A stretch of 64,000 bases of DNA from an uncultured Bacteroidales bacterium (GTDB lineage: Bacteria > Bacteroidota > Bacteroidia > Bacteroidales > CAIXZF01): NCBI GenBank assembly GCA_903923925.1, contig CAIXZF010000035.1, positions 186,001 through 250,000 of the forward strand, in the 5' to 3' direction. The notes below the pieces were generated by a model, which did not search any database, was not told where the DNA came from, and saw nothing but the letters and a program-made list of their open reading frames with translations. The position numbers were made by a program, and so were the translations under genes. Shown piece after piece: positions 9,088-17,866 of the stretch. Numbering within the stretch: position 1 is the first letter of the stretch; the number at the start of each line of letters is the position of its first letter.

Positions 9088-10356
9088 TCAGCAAATCAAA
9101 TCAAATCCAGTATAGGGCACCAATGCTGCCGGAATTCGTATTCCATCAGGTGTCTGATGATTTTCCAGTAAAGATGCCACGATTCTTGGTAACGCAAGTG
9201 CACTGCCATTTAGTGTATGCGCAAACTCCATCTTGCCGGCATCATTTCTGTATCTTAATTTCATCCGGTTAGCCTGGAACGTTTCAAAATTGCTTACAGA
9301 GCTTACTTCTAACCATTTTTGCTGACCTGCTGCAAATACTTCCATGTCGTAAGTCATTGCGGATGCAAAACTCATATCTCCTCCACATAACCTTACAACC
9401 CTGAAAGGCAACTCCAGTTTCATGAGCAGCCCACTTACATATTCGCGCATTTCCTCCAGGATAGTATAGGAATTCTCCGGCAATGAAATCTGAACAATTT
9501 CGACTTTGTCAAACTGGTGAAGTCTGTTCAATCCCCTTACATCCTTCCCATAAGAACCAGCTTCTCTCCTAAAACAAGCAGAGTAACCTGCATTCTTTAC
9601 TGGGAAGTCTTCTTTTTTAAGAATTACATCTCTGTACATATTTGTAATTGGCACTTCTGCTGTAGGAATAAGATATAACTTGTCAAGGTTAGCCAGGTAC
9701 ATCTGTCCTTCTTTATCTGGAAGCTGACCGGTGGCATAGGCAGAGGCTTCATTTACAACATAAGGTGGCTGGATTTCAAGATATCCTGCTTTTACAGCTT
9801 CTTCCAGAAAGAAATTAATTAGTGCCCTTTGCAAACGCGCACCTTTGCCTTTGTAAAATGGGAAACCAGCTCCGCTTACTTTGCTCCCAAGCTCAAAATC
9901 AATCAGGTCGTATTTGGAACATAAATCCCAGTGAGGTACGCCATTTATCAATTGTGGTATATCACCATAACTGGATACAATTTCGTTGTCTTCCGGTGTT
10001 TTTCCCCTTGGAACAAGAGAATGCGGAAGGTTAGGTAATTGCACCAGCAATTCATTTAATTCATTTGATGCCTGATCAAGAGCTTCTCCCATAACTCTGG
10101 CTTGTTCTTTCAATTCACCAGTTTTTCCTTTCAGATCATTTGCTTCCTGTTGTTTGCCTGCCTGGAATAAGGTTCCGATTTCTTTGGCAATCTTGTTAGA
10201 TTCAGCTAATGCATCATCCTGACTCTTCTGGAACTCCCGTCTTTTCAGGTCAAGTTGAAGTATTTGCTCAATGATAGAAGTGGCATCAAGATTTTTAACA
10301 GATAGCCTCTCAATGATAAGCTGAGGATTTTCTTTAATTGTATTGATCTGAAGCAT
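9088..10356 (-). CDS. serS: Serine--tRNA ligase
   Basis: SerRS charges tRNA-Ser (and tRNA-Sec where present) with serine. The 422-residue class II synthetase has the long antiparallel coiled-coil tRNA-binding arm at about residues 25-110. Motif 2 is CFRREAGSYGKDVRG and motif 3 is NGSALALPRIVASLLE near the C terminus. Length is typical. It is the first gene of a probable serS-TPR-rsmA transcript, separated from the upstream rpmA gene by a hairpin terminator. Confidence 0.98.
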   Translation of the reverse strand: MLQINTIKENPQLIIERLSVKNLDATSIIEQILQLDLKRREFQKSQDDALAESNKIAKEIGTLFQAGKQQEANDLKGKTGELKEQARVMGEALDQASNELNELLVQLPNLPHSLVPRGKTPEDNEIVSSYGDIPQLINGVPHWDLCSKYDLIDFELGSKVSGAGFPFYKGKGARLQRALINFFLEEAVKAGYLEIQPPYVVNEASAYATGQLPDKEGQMYLANLDKLYLIPTAEVPITNMYRDVILKKEDFPVKNAGYSACFRREAGSYGKDVRGLNRLHQFDKVEIVQISLPENSYTILEEMREYVSGLLMKLELPFRVVRLCGGDMSFASAMTYDMEVFAAGQQKWLEVSSVSNFETFQANRMKLRYRNDAGKMEFAHTLNGSALALPRIVASLLENHQTPDGIRIPAALVPYTGFDLIC

Positions 10357-10375
10357 ATAAATATTTTTTGAAGTG

Positions 10376-10383
10376 CAAAATTA
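10376..10383 (-). promoter_or_regulatory. Probable -7 element for serS
   Basis: The minus strand reads TAATTTTG, matching TAnnTTTG, 19 bases upstream of the serS ATG and downstream of the rpmA terminator. The -33 position has no TTTG. Confidence 0.45.
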
Positions 10384-10405
10384 GGCTATTAAATGGTATA
10401 AAATG

Positions 10406-10435
10406 AAAATCTCCTGGCGGTTGCCAGGAGATTTT
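10406..10435 (-). terminator. Rho-independent terminator of rplU-rpmA
   Basis: A perfect 13-base-pair hairpin (arms 10406-10418 and 10423-10435, core CTCCTGGC/GCCAGGAG) has a four-base loop. Its flanking A and T tracts let it act as a U-tract terminator. It lies 40 bases past the rpmA stop codon and just before the serS promoter. Confidence 0.85.
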
Positions 10436-10474
10436 CCAAAAACAAAAATGAACTATTTTTTAAAAAGTCCGGGC

Positions 10475-10744
10475 TTACTCTGCTGCTACTGCGAAAGGAA
10501 CTATCGAAACAAAGGATTTGTCATCCCTGCGTTTTCTGAATTCCACGGTGCCATCAGTCAGTGCAAAAAGTGTATGGTCTTTTCCTATGCCTACGTTAAG
10601 GCCTGGAAAATGCCGTGTTCCTCTTTGTCTGACGATAATATTACCTGCAATTGCTAATTGTCCGCCAAATATTTTAATGCCTAATCGTTTACTATGCGAT
10701 TCACGTCCGTTGCTGGAACTACCGGCGCCTTTTTTATGTGCCAT
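10475..10744 (-). CDS. rpmA: 50S ribosomal protein L27
   Basis: L27 sits at the peptidyl-transferase centre of the large subunit. The 89-residue sequence starts [16 protein letters not shown] and contains the family signature [15 protein letters not shown] in the variant form [10 protein letters not shown]. There is no N-terminal extension of the kind cleaved by Prp in Firmicutes. It lies 41 bases downstream of rplU in the usual L21-L27 order and is followed by a strong terminator. Confidence 0.98.
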   Translation of the reverse strand: MAHKKGAGSSSNGRESHSKRLGIKIFGGQLAIAGNIIVRQRGTRHFPGLNVGIGKDHTLFALTDGTVEFRKRRDDKSFVSIVPFAVAAE

Positions 10745-10785
10745 TTTATGATAATTTTAATATCCTTAAAAAATAGTATTCAATC

Positions 10786-11097
10786 TTAGATTGAGATGTT
10801 CTCAATCTGGATTTCAGTAAGATATTGACGGTGGCCATTCAATTTCTGATAGCCTTTCCTTCTTTTCTTCTTGAAAACCAATACTTTATCACCCTTAAGA
10901 TGATTCAGAATCTTTGCAGTAACTACAGCGCCACTCACATGTGGAGTGCCAACTGAAATACTACCATCCTGGTCGAGTAAAAGCACCTCAGGAAAACTGA
11001 GTTCTGCGCCTTCTTCTCCTTCTAGTCTATGAACAAACAACTTTGTGTTCTTCTCAACCTTAAACTGCTGTCCTGCGATATCAACTATAGCGTACAT
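10786..11097 (-). CDS. rplU: 50S ribosomal protein L21
   Basis: L21 is a 23S rRNA-binding protein of the large subunit. The 103-residue sequence begins [17 protein letters not shown] and contains the basic segment [18 protein letters not shown], both diagnostic of L21. It is the first gene of the rplU-rpmA operon and has an excellent Bacteroidota promoter directly upstream. Confidence 0.98.
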   Translation of the reverse strand: MYAIVDIAGQQFKVEKNTKLFVHRLEGEEGAELSFPEVLLLDQDGSISVGTPHVSGAVVTAKILNHLKGDKVLVFKKKRRKGYQKLNGHRQYLTEIQIENISI

Positions 11098-11120
11098 TCT
11101 ACCTTGGATTTTTGGGAGTG

Positions 11121-11150
11121 CAAAGTTAATAAAATTTTCTTATTTCCAAA
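11121..11150 (-). promoter_or_regulatory. Promoter of rplU-rpmA
   Basis: On the minus strand TTTG (11147-11150) is followed after 18 bases by TAACTTTG (11121-11128). This is a near-ideal Bacteroidota housekeeping promoter, with the -7 element 23 bases before the rplU start codon. Confidence 0.8.
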
Positions 11151-11161
11151 TGCGTTTGTAT

Positions 11162-11169
11162 TAATTTTG
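11162..11169 (+). promoter_or_regulatory. Probable -7 element for the aldehyde dehydrogenase gene
   Basis: TAATTTTG matches TAnnTTTG and lies 17 bases before the ATG, so the leader would be only about 10 bases. The -33 region is weak. This element is back to back with the rplU promoter. Confidence 0.4.
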
Positions 11170-11186
11170 ACAAAAAAACATTAACA

Positions 11187-12605
11187 ATGGAAAACTTTCC
11201 TCTATATCTGGGCGGCGAATTCGTCACATCTGCAGAAACTATTTCTGTATCTAACCCTTACTCTGGCAAGCTTATCGCAACAGCAAGCAAGGCAGCGATA
11301 CCCGAACTTGACTTGGCAATTATACGCGCAAAGAATTCTGAACAAAAAATGAAAAAAATGCCTTCCTGGCAAAAATACCAGATTTTAATGCAAATTGCTG
11401 ATGGCATTAAATCCAAACATGACGATTTCACAAGACTACTTGCAAGTGAAGCCGCAAAGCCATGGAAATATGCTTCAGCTGAGGTTGACAGGGCAATAGC
11501 TGTTTTTATCGCAGCAGCTGAGGAGGCAAAAAGATTGCCAAAGGAATATATCGATATTGAATGGACAGCTGCAGGGCAGGGTCGTGAGGGTTTTGTCAGG
11601 TATTTCCCAATTGGAGTAGTTGCCGGAATTACACCCTTTAATTTTCCACTTAATCTTGCCGTACACAAAATTGCACCTGCTATTGCAGCGGGATGCCCTA
11701 TTATTCTTAAGCCATCTTCATCAACTCCACTTTCTATGTTGGCTCTGGCCGGTATTATTAATGAAACTGATCTTCCTAAAGGTGCTGTTTCAATTCTGCC
11801 CATGGATAGAATAACAGGTTATAAACTTGTAACCGATGAGAGCATAAAGATGATAACATTTACTGGATCACCAGCAGTAGGATGGGAGATGAAAAGCAGG
11901 GCAGGAAAGAAGCGTGTAGCTCTTGAGTTAGGCGGAAATGCCGGAGTTATTGTTACACCAACCGCAGATATTGAATATGTAGTTTCCAGATGTTTGATGG
12001 GAGCTTTTTCTTATTCAGGGCAAGTATGTATTCATGCGCAAAGAATCTTTGTTCATGAAAATTTAATTGACGAATTTACTTCCCTTTTCAAACAGAAAAC
12101 TCTTCAATTAATTGTAGGTGATCCACTGGACCCTGCCACTGATATATCAGCTATGATCGATGAAAAAAATGCGATCAGGGTGGAAAATTGGATAAAAGAG
12201 GCTGTTGAAGCTGGTGCCAAACTAATTTGTGGAGGGGAAAGATCAGGGTCTATTATCTATCCTGCAATTTTAACTGATACAAAACCTGAAATGAAAGTTA
12301 ACTCCTGCGAAGTATTTGGCCCGGTTGTTACAATTGTTCCCTATACTTATTTTGACGATGCGCTTAAAATGCTTAACAATAGTGATTTTGGTCTTCAAGC
12401 CGGAGTTTTTACAAACCAGATTGACGAAATGAATAAAGCCTTTTTTGAACTTGAAGTAGGAGGAGTAATTATTAATGATGTCCCAACTTTCAGGGTTGAT
12501 CATATGCCTTATGGAGGAGTGAAGGATTCTGGTTTTGGAAGAGAAGGTATTAAATATGCAATTATGGAAATGATGGAACCCCGTCTCCTTGTTAAAAATT
12601 ATTGA
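11187..12605 (+). CDS. NAD(P)-dependent aldehyde dehydrogenase
   Basis: A 472-residue member of the aldehyde dehydrogenase superfamily, which oxidises aldehydes to carboxylates. Visible active-site parts are the oxyanion Asn in TPFNFPLN (about 152), the cofactor-binding Lys in ILKPSSSTP (about 175), the FTGSPAVG nucleotide loop, the general base Glu in ALELGGN (about 247) and the nucleophile Cys in SGQVCIHAQR (about 281). The Q-V-C-I-x-x-Q-R form resembles lactaldehyde, phosphonoacetaldehyde and non-phosphorylating glyceraldehyde-3-phosphate dehydrogenases rather than betaine aldehyde dehydrogenases. The substrate cannot be fixed from sequence. The gene appears monocistronic, divergent from rplU. 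Confidence 0.92.
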   Translation: MENFPLYLGGEFVTSAETISVSNPYSGKLIATASKAAIPELDLAIIRAKNSEQKMKKMPSWQKYQILMQIADGIKSKHDDFTRLLASEAAKPWKYASAEVDRAIAVFIAAAEEAKRLPKEYIDIEWTAAGQGREGFVRYFPIGVVAGITPFNFPLNLAVHKIAPAIAAGCPIILKPSSSTPLSMLALAGIINETDLPKGAVSILPMDRITGYKLVTDESIKMITFTGSPAVGWEMKSRAGKKRVALELGGNAGVIVTPTADIEYVVSRCLMGAFSYSGQVCIHAQRIFVHENLIDEFTSLFKQKTLQLIVGDPLDPATDISAMIDEKNAIRVENWIKEAVEAGAKLICGGERSGSIIYPAILTDTKPEMKVNSCEVFGPVVTIVPYTYFDDALKMLNNSDFGLQAGVFTNQIDEMNKAFFELEVGGVIINDVPTFRVDHMPYGGVKDSGFGREGIKYAIMEMMEPRLLVKNY

Positions 12606-12636
12606 TAATCTTCATCTTTTATAAGCATAAAAGCCT

Positions 12637-12644
12637 TAAATTTG
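12637..12644 (+). promoter_or_regulatory. Probable -7 element for the choice-of-anchor J protein
   Basis: TAAATTTG followed by GC matches the Bacteroidota -7 consensus, 29 bases before the ATG at 12674. No clear TTTG is present at -33. Confidence 0.45.
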
Positions 12645-12673
12645 CAGTATAAAAACATTTAAAACGTAAAATT

Positions 12674-13591
12674 ATGAAGAAATTTACTCAGGTATTTTTT
12701 ATGTTATTAATGGTTGTTAGTGTTGCTTTCGCTCAACAAACCAGGAATCCTAATTACAAACCAAAAAATGATTCAAAGCCAGCAGTTCAGGCAACTGAGA
12801 ACATTACTGTTACCAGCGTGAATGAAAGTTTTGAAGGTACTTGGCCTCCAGCAGGTTGGGCTCAATACAGTCCAGATGGCGGTACAGGTTGGGAAGCTAT
12901 TACTGTTGGTACAACTCCGATCCCGGGTTGGAATGGTGGAAATGTTATTATGACACCTACTGGAAACAGTGGTAACAGTCAGGCATTCTGCACATGGACT
13001 ACAGGTGGCGCTGCATCAAACGACCAATGGTTGGTTACTCCTCAGGTTAGCGTAGCTGCAAACTATACTCTTTCATTCTGGTGCCGGAAATTTGGCGCTT
13101 ATCTTGACAATATGGATGTGAAAATTTCCACAACTACCAATCAGACTTCTGCTTTCACAACTACTGTCGCTCCTATTGTATGGACTGCAGCTGATAGTGG
13201 TTGGGTTTCATATCAGTATTCCCTCAGTACATATGCTGGTCAGAATATCTATGTAGCTTTCAATGAACATGTTACCGATAACGTAACTGATGGTGCAGCA
13301 GTTTTTGTTGAAATGGTTAGAATAGATGCTGGTTCAGGTATCAACAATGTAACTTCTACCAAAGAAATCAGAATGTATCCAAACCCTGTAAAAGGAGTTT
13401 TACACATCGATGCTACTTCAGAAATTCTGAATGTACGTTTAGCTAATATTCTTGGTACAACTGTTGAGAATTTCTCAGTTAATGGCCAGAAAACACAGAT
13501 TAATACATCTGAACTTCAGCCAGGAGTTTATTTCATTACAATTGAAACAACTCAGGGTACTACCTCAAGAAAACTCAATATCACGAGATAG
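12674..13591 (+). CDS. T9SS type A cargo with choice-of-anchor J (cleaved adhesin) domain
   Basis: A 305-residue secreted protein. The signal peptide is MKKFTQVFFMLLMVVSVAFA, cut before QQ. Residues of about 50-220 form a jellyroll of the choice-of-anchor J/cleaved-adhesin type, shown by NESFEGTWPPAGW, SNDQWLVTPQV and YTLSFWCRKFG. The last 75 residues are a type A sorting domain (IRMYPNPVKGVLHID, VRLANILGTTV, GVYFITIET). These domains usually bind carbohydrate or mediate adhesion on the cell surface, so surface display through T9SS is likely. It has its own promoter and a strong terminator. The next gene encodes a second cargo protein with an almost identical signal-peptide start (MKKFTQ). 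Confidence 0.92.
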   Translation: MKKFTQVFFMLLMVVSVAFAQQTRNPNYKPKNDSKPAVQATENITVTSVNESFEGTWPPAGWAQYSPDGGTGWEAITVGTTPIPGWNGGNVIMTPTGNSGNSQAFCTWTTGGAASNDQWLVTPQVSVAANYTLSFWCRKFGAYLDNMDVKISTTTNQTSAFTTTVAPIVWTAADSGWVSYQYSLSTYAGQNIYVAFNEHVTDNVTDGAAVFVEMVRIDAGSGINNVTSTKEIRMYPNPVKGVLHIDATSEILNVRLANILGTTVENFSVNGQKTQINTSELQPGVYFITIETTQGTTSRKLNITR

Positions 13592-13607
13592 TTGAAGTTT
13601 ATTTCAG

Positions 13608-13644
13608 AAAAAGGGATAGATATTTTGTCTATCCCTTTTTTTTT
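13608..13644 (+). terminator. Rho-independent terminator after the choice-of-anchor J gene
   Basis: A perfect 13-base-pair stem (13608-13620 with 13628-13640; arm AAAAAGGGATAGA) with a seven-base loop is followed by a long T run. It is 17 bases past the stop codon. Confidence 0.92.
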
Positions 13645-13645
13645 G

Positions 13646-13675
13646 TTGATTTTGTTCGAATCCTTGCTATTTTTG
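13646..13675 (+). promoter_or_regulatory. Promoter of the second T9SS cargo gene
   Basis: TTG (13646-13648), a 19-base spacer and TATTTTTG (13668-13675) match the phylum consensus. The promoter starts right after the preceding terminator, giving a leader of about 30 bases. Confidence 0.65.
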
Positions 13676-13711
13676 TAGTTGTGAAACTAGTAATAACATA
13701 AAATTAAAATC

Positions 13712-14830
13712 ATGAAAAAATTTACACAAATTTTTATTGCACTTCTGATTGTGACCTTGTATTCCGGTTACCTGATGGCACAAACACAGGATGCAAGTCC
13801 GTTTACTCCAACAACCAAAGCGATTGTTGAACCAACTGATGCCGTTTGGGATGTTCTTTTTTCTTTTCCTACAGCTAACAGTGGTGAGCAAGGTATTGAA
13901 TCGGATGGCTCATTCCTTTACACAAGTAAATGGGGCGCAGCATCAAATGCGTATTTTAACAAATATAGCACAGCAGGGGTTAAACTAGATTCCTTCTCAA
14001 TTACAGGTGTAACTTCAGGAATCCGCGACCTTGCATGGGGTGGTGGTTTTATGTGGGGTGGTAAAAATGCCACAGGAATCTATAAAATGGATTGGACTGC
14101 TCACACCCTTGTTAGTACTGTAACTGCTGGTATTGCTGCTGTTCGGAACCTTGCTTATGATCCAACAGCAAATGCTGGTGCAGGTGGATTATGGGCAGGT
14201 GGATGGACAGATTTAAATCTGCTCACATTAACAGGTGCTCTCGTTCAAACGGTTACTCCTGCAACTGGTCTGGCAGGTATGTATGGTACTGCTTATGATG
14301 GCATTACACCTGGTGGCCCTTACTTATGGATCTTCAACCAGACTGGTGCTGCAGGCACTGCTCAGACAATGGAACAGTTTAAAATTTCTACAACCAGTTT
14401 GACTGGCGTTTCTCACAACATAAGTGATGTTCCTGGGTTTGATCCAGCAGCAGGTATTGCTGGTGGTTGTGCAAGCAATATCGGTATTGTAGCTGGCAAA
14501 CTAGTTCTGATTGGGAATATTCAACAGACACCTTGCCTGGTTTTTGGATATGAACTTGCTCTTGCAAATAATGTAAATGGTCACCAGACCATTGAAAACA
14601 TTGTGAAGGTTTATCCTAACCCTGCCAATGAAATGATCAACATTAAATCTGGTATTTATGTAATCGACAGAGTTTCTGTAACAAATAACATTGGTCAGCT
14701 GGTTTATGAAGCTGGTTCAAATGGAACTAATAATGTTCAAATTAATTCTTCCAATTGGGTTGAAGGAATCTACTTTGTTAGTGTTCAGACTGTTGAAGGT
14801 GCAAAAACTTACAAAATTGCTGTAAAGTAA
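13712..14830 (+). CDS. T9SS type A cargo protein with propeller-like body
   Basis: A 372-residue secreted protein. The signal peptide is MKKFTQIFIALLIVTLYSGYLMA, cut before QTQ. The body (about 40-285) has repeated W/GG-containing beta strands such as GGGFMWGGKNATG, GGLWAGGWTDLN and GGPYLWIFNQTG, spaced like propeller blades. The last 75 residues are a type A sorting domain (VKVYPNPANEMINI, VSVTNNIGQLVYEAG, GIYFVSVQTVEG). Surface exposure or release by T9SS is expected, but the function of the body is unknown. Independent promoter and terminator signals suggest strong separate expression from its neighbours. Confidence 0.88.
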   Translation: MKKFTQIFIALLIVTLYSGYLMAQTQDASPFTPTTKAIVEPTDAVWDVLFSFPTANSGEQGIESDGSFLYTSKWGAASNAYFNKYSTAGVKLDSFSITGVTSGIRDLAWGGGFMWGGKNATGIYKMDWTAHTLVSTVTAGIAAVRNLAYDPTANAGAGGLWAGGWTDLNLLTLTGALVQTVTPATGLAGMYGTAYDGITPGGPYLWIFNQTGAAGTAQTMEQFKISTTSLTGVSHNISDVPGFDPAAGIAGGCASNIGIVAGKLVLIGNIQQTPCLVFGYELALANNVNGHQTIENIVKVYPNPANEMINIKSGIYVIDRVSVTNNIGQLVYEAGSNGTNNVQINSSNWVEGIYFVSVQTVEGAKTYKIAVK

Positions 14831-14849
14831 TCTTCTGAAACTATTTTTG

Positions 14850-14884
14850 AAAAGGGTGTCCTTACGAGGGTGCCCTTTTTTTTT
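14850..14884 (+). terminator. Rho-independent terminator after the second T9SS cargo gene
   Basis: A 12-pair stem (14850-14861 with 14868-14879) includes three central G-U pairs, has loop TTACGA and is followed by nine or more T. It lies 19 bases past the stop codon. Confidence 0.88.
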
Positions 14885-14901
14885 GATGTCATCCAAAACC
14901 G

Positions 14902-14909
14902 TACTTTTG
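14902..14909 (+). promoter_or_regulatory. Probable -7 element for the ABC-F gene
   Basis: TACTTTTG matches TAnnTTTG. A TTTG at 14882-14885, just past the previous terminator, gives a somewhat short 16-base spacing. The element lies 17 bases before ATG 14927. Confidence 0.45.
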
Positions 14910-14926
14910 CACTTCATTTTGAAAAC

Positions 14927-16882
14927 ATGTTTGCTGTTAATAATATAACTGTTTATTTCTCAGGTAACCTTTTGTTTGAGGATATCTCCTTTAATGTTAA
15001 TCCACGCGACAGAATTGGTTTAGTTGGACGAAATGGAGCCGGGAAAACCACTTTATTAAAGATTATTGCCGGGGGATTGGAGCCTGAAGCTGGTGTAATA
15101 ACTAAAGCTTCCGATACAACAATTGGCTATTTGCCTCAGGAAATGCGGATTACAAGCAGGCAAACCGTTTATGCAGAAGCTTTAACTGCTTTTAAGGAAG
15201 CGATGAATCTTGAGGCTGAAATACACTCAATAACTTCACAACTTGCAGAACGAACCGATTTTGAATCTCAACCATACTTGAATCTTATTACAAAGCTAAA
15301 TGAAGCAAATGATAGGTTTCACCTTATAGGTGGGCATAGCCGCGAAGAAGATACTGCAAGAGTTCTGCTTGGGCTTGGATTTGGCAGAGAAGATTTTGAA
15401 AGGTCAATGACAGAATTTTCAGGTGGATGGCAGATGAGAGTTGAACTGGCAAAAATATTACTTAAAATGCCTTCTGTTTTACTTCTTGATGAACCTACAA
15501 ACCATCTCGATATTGAATCAATCCAATGGCTGGAGGATTTTTTAAACGATTATCCCGGTTCAGTTATGTTGGTTTCTCATGATAGGGCTTTACTTGATAA
15601 TGTTACGAATCGCACCATCGAAATTTCTCTTGGCAAAGCTTACGATTACAAGTATGCCTACTCAGAATATGTTGAAAAACGGGAAGAAGAACGCTCTACA
15701 CAGATGGCAGCATATACGAATCAGCAAAGCCAAATAGCTCAGATCAGTAAATTTGTAGAAAGGTTTAGGTATAAGCAAACCAAAGCAAGGCAGGTACAAT
15801 CCCGAATAAAGCTGCTTGAAAAAATGGATAGAATTGAAGTGGAGGATCTTGATTCTACGGCAATCCGCTTTCAGTTTCCTCCAGCACCACACTCCGGAAA
15901 AGTTGTTGTTGAGGCTGAACATCTTGGGAAATCCTATGGGAATCATCTTGTACTTAATCCACTTGATTTTTCTATAATTAAAAATGATTTCGTAGCATTT
16001 GTCGGTAAAAATGGTATGGGCAAAACTACCTTATCCCGGATTATTATCGGTGATTTGGATTGTACGGGTCAAATGAAATTGGGGCATCTGGTAAAAATTG
16101 GTTATTATGCTCAGAATCAGGCAGAAATGCTTGATCCGGATAAAACGGTTTTCGAAACTATTGATGATGTTGCTGTTGGTGATATCAGGCCAAAAATCAG
16201 GAATATTCTGGGTAGTTTCCTTTTTAGTGGCGAAAGTATTGACAAAAAAGTGAAGGTACTTTCCGGTGGGGAAAAATCAAGATTGGCTCTTGCAAAATTA
16301 TTATTAACACCTGTTAATTTGCTTGTTCTCGATGAACCAACGAACCATCTGGACATGGTTTCAAAGGATATTTTAAAAAATGCATTATTGCAATTCGACG
16401 GTACTTTAATTGTTGTTTCACACGATAGAGACTTTCTGCAAGGTCTAACCAATAAAGTTTTTGAGTTCAGGAATCATTCCATCCGCGAGTATCTCGGAGA
16501 TGTTTATGATTTTCTTGAGTCCCGAAAAATTGAATCCCTCAAGGAATTGGAGAAAAATAAGGCGCTGGCTGCAAAGAATCCCAAGGATGATCAGGGTTCT
16601 GCAAATAAACAGAACTATGAACGCAAAAAATTGTATGACAAAGAGTTGCGTAAAATTATCAATCTAATAAAAGAGAATGAGGAGCAAATTGGCACTCTTG
16701 AGAAGGAAATCTCAAGAATTGACAATATCCTGACTAATCCGCATGATCATAAGGATAAAATCAGCACACAGGATATTTACGACCAATATGGGAAACTAAA
16801 GAATAAACTTGATGAAGAAATGAACCGCTGGGAGTCTCTGCATATTGATTATGAGGAAATGCAAATCAGCAGGGGAGAATAG
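14927..16882 (+). CDS. ABC-F family ATPase (translation factor type)
   Basis: A 651-residue soluble protein with two ABC ATPase domains and no membrane segment. I start at ATG 14927 (MFAVNNITVYF) because an earlier in-frame ATG at 14870 lies inside the preceding terminator. Domain 1 has Walker A GRNGAGKTT, signature FSGGWQMR and Walker B LLLDEPTNHLD. The P-site tRNA-interaction linker follows, with basic helices FRYKQTKARQVQSR. Domain 2 has GKNGMGKTT, LSGGEKSR and LVLDEPTNHLD. A charged coiled coil of about 100 residues ends the protein, as in Uup/YheS-like members. ABC-F proteins act on the ribosome E site. Whether this one is housekeeping or protects against an antibiotic cannot be told from sequence; its setting suggests housekeeping. 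Confidence 0.93.
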   Translation: MFAVNNITVYFSGNLLFEDISFNVNPRDRIGLVGRNGAGKTTLLKIIAGGLEPEAGVITKASDTTIGYLPQEMRITSRQTVYAEALTAFKEAMNLEAEIHSITSQLAERTDFESQPYLNLITKLNEANDRFHLIGGHSREEDTARVLLGLGFGREDFERSMTEFSGGWQMRVELAKILLKMPSVLLLDEPTNHLDIESIQWLEDFLNDYPGSVMLVSHDRALLDNVTNRTIEISLGKAYDYKYAYSEYVEKREEERSTQMAAYTNQQSQIAQISKFVERFRYKQTKARQVQSRIKLLEKMDRIEVEDLDSTAIRFQFPPAPHSGKVVVEAEHLGKSYGNHLVLNPLDFSIIKNDFVAFVGKNGMGKTTLSRIIIGDLDCTGQMKLGHLVKIGYYAQNQAEMLDPDKTVFETIDDVAVGDIRPKIRNILGSFLFSGESIDKKVKVLSGGEKSRLALAKLLLTPVNLLVLDEPTNHLDMVSKDILKNALLQFDGTLIVVSHDRDFLQGLTNKVFEFRNHSIREYLGDVYDFLESRKIESLKELEKNKALAAKNPKDDQGSANKQNYERKKLYDKELRKIINLIKENEEQIGTLEKEISRIDNILTNPHDHKDKISTQDIYDQYGKLKNKLDEEMNRWESLHIDYEEMQISRGE

Positions 16883-16889
16883 TGATATT

Positions 16890-17864
16890 TTAATGTGATC
16901 TTTCCATCATAGAAGTTGAAATGCTTAATAACAATCTGAATTGCTCTTCAGGAATTTCAATTTTTTTCAGAAATTCTAAACCAAGCGAATAAAAACGTTC
17001 CATTTCTAATTCTGCAACTTCTTTAATCCCAAGCTCAATAAAATAGTATTTGATTAATTTAACTCTTTCATTATCACTTATTGACAGATCATTGTAAACA
17101 CGAATTATTTCATTGCGTGTTTCAATTCCTGCAATTTCTAGTGCCTTTAAATACAGAAATGTTTTTTTTCTGGCAATAATATCTCCACAATTCAATTTGC
17201 CGAAGGCTTCCTCATTTCCAAAAATATCGAGATAATCATCTTTTATTTGAAAAGAGATTCCCAGATTTACACCAAATTCATATAAATATTGGGCAGACTC
17301 TGCTGAAGCACCTCCACACAGAGCTCCGGCTTTCAAACAGCAGCCAAGCAAAACTCCTGTTTTCAACCGTATCATTTCAATATAGTCCTTCAACGAAATT
17401 AATTTCTGTCCTTCGAAATTCATATCATATTGCTGACCTTCGCAGACCTCCCTGGCTGTTTGATTAAACACTTCCAAAATCATTGGAAGTACATCAGGTT
17501 TTGTACTGCAGATGTGATGATATGCCAGCGCAAACATCGTGTCGCCACTAAGTATTGCTATATTCTGATCCCATTTTTTATAGACAGTCTCCTTACCTCT
17601 TCGAAGTGGAGCATTATCCATAATATCATCATGAACAAGTGTAAAATTGTGGAAAATCTCCATGCCGATTGCAAGCTGCAAAGCATCTTCGATTTTCCCG
17701 TTAAAGAGGTCACACCCAACAAGTGCCAGCAAAGGTCTTAACCTTTTGCCCCCATTTGAGAGCGAATAAATTATGGGTTCGTAAAGTTCAGTTGGTTTGA
17801 AATTCAGATTTATTTCTGAAATTGAAGTGTTAATTAATTCTTGAAGGTCACGAATTTGATTCAT
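16890..17864 (-). CDS. Short-chain trans-prenyl diphosphate synthase
   Basis: A 324-residue isoprenyl diphosphate synthase that condenses isopentenyl diphosphate with allylic primers. The first Asp-rich motif is HDDIMD (D79, D80, D83) and the second is KDDYLD (D209, D210, D213); GGKRLRP near residue 38 binds pyrophosphate. A Phe five residues before the first motif is the position that usually limits chain growth, which suggests a C15-C20 product (FPP/GGPP). It starts 2 bases after an SDR sugar-nucleotide gene ends, so it is translated from the rfbA transcript. The product may feed undecaprenyl carriers, quinones or carotenoids. Confidence 0.92.
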   Translation of the reverse strand: MNQIRDLQELINTSISEINLNFKPTELYEPIIYSLSNGGKRLRPLLALVGCDLFNGKIEDALQLAIGMEIFHNFTLVHDDIMDNAPLRRGKETVYKKWDQNIAILSGDTMFALAYHHICSTKPDVLPMILEVFNQTAREVCEGQQYDMNFEGQKLISLKDYIEMIRLKTGVLLGCCLKAGALCGGASAESAQYLYEFGVNLGISFQIKDDYLDIFGNEEAFGKLNCGDIIARKKTFLYLKALEIAGIETRNEIIRVYNDLSISDNERVKLIKYYFIELGIKEVAELEMERFYSLGLEFLKKIEIPEEQFRLLLSISTSMMERSH

Positions 17865-17866
17865 AA

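Noticed and set aside
10403-10751. Plus-strand open frames overlapping rpmA
   Set aside because: They run antisense through an unmistakable L27 gene and its terminator, and encode no recognisable domain.
11258-11803. A 181-codon minus-strand open frame inside the aldehyde dehydrogenase gene
   Set aside because: The plus-strand enzyme has all catalytic motifs through this region; the antisense frame is a codon-structure shadow.
14870-14926. Longer start for the ABC-F gene at 14870
   Set aside because: That ATG lies in the 3' arm of the preceding terminator and upstream of the likely promoter; the protein family starts at the later Met.
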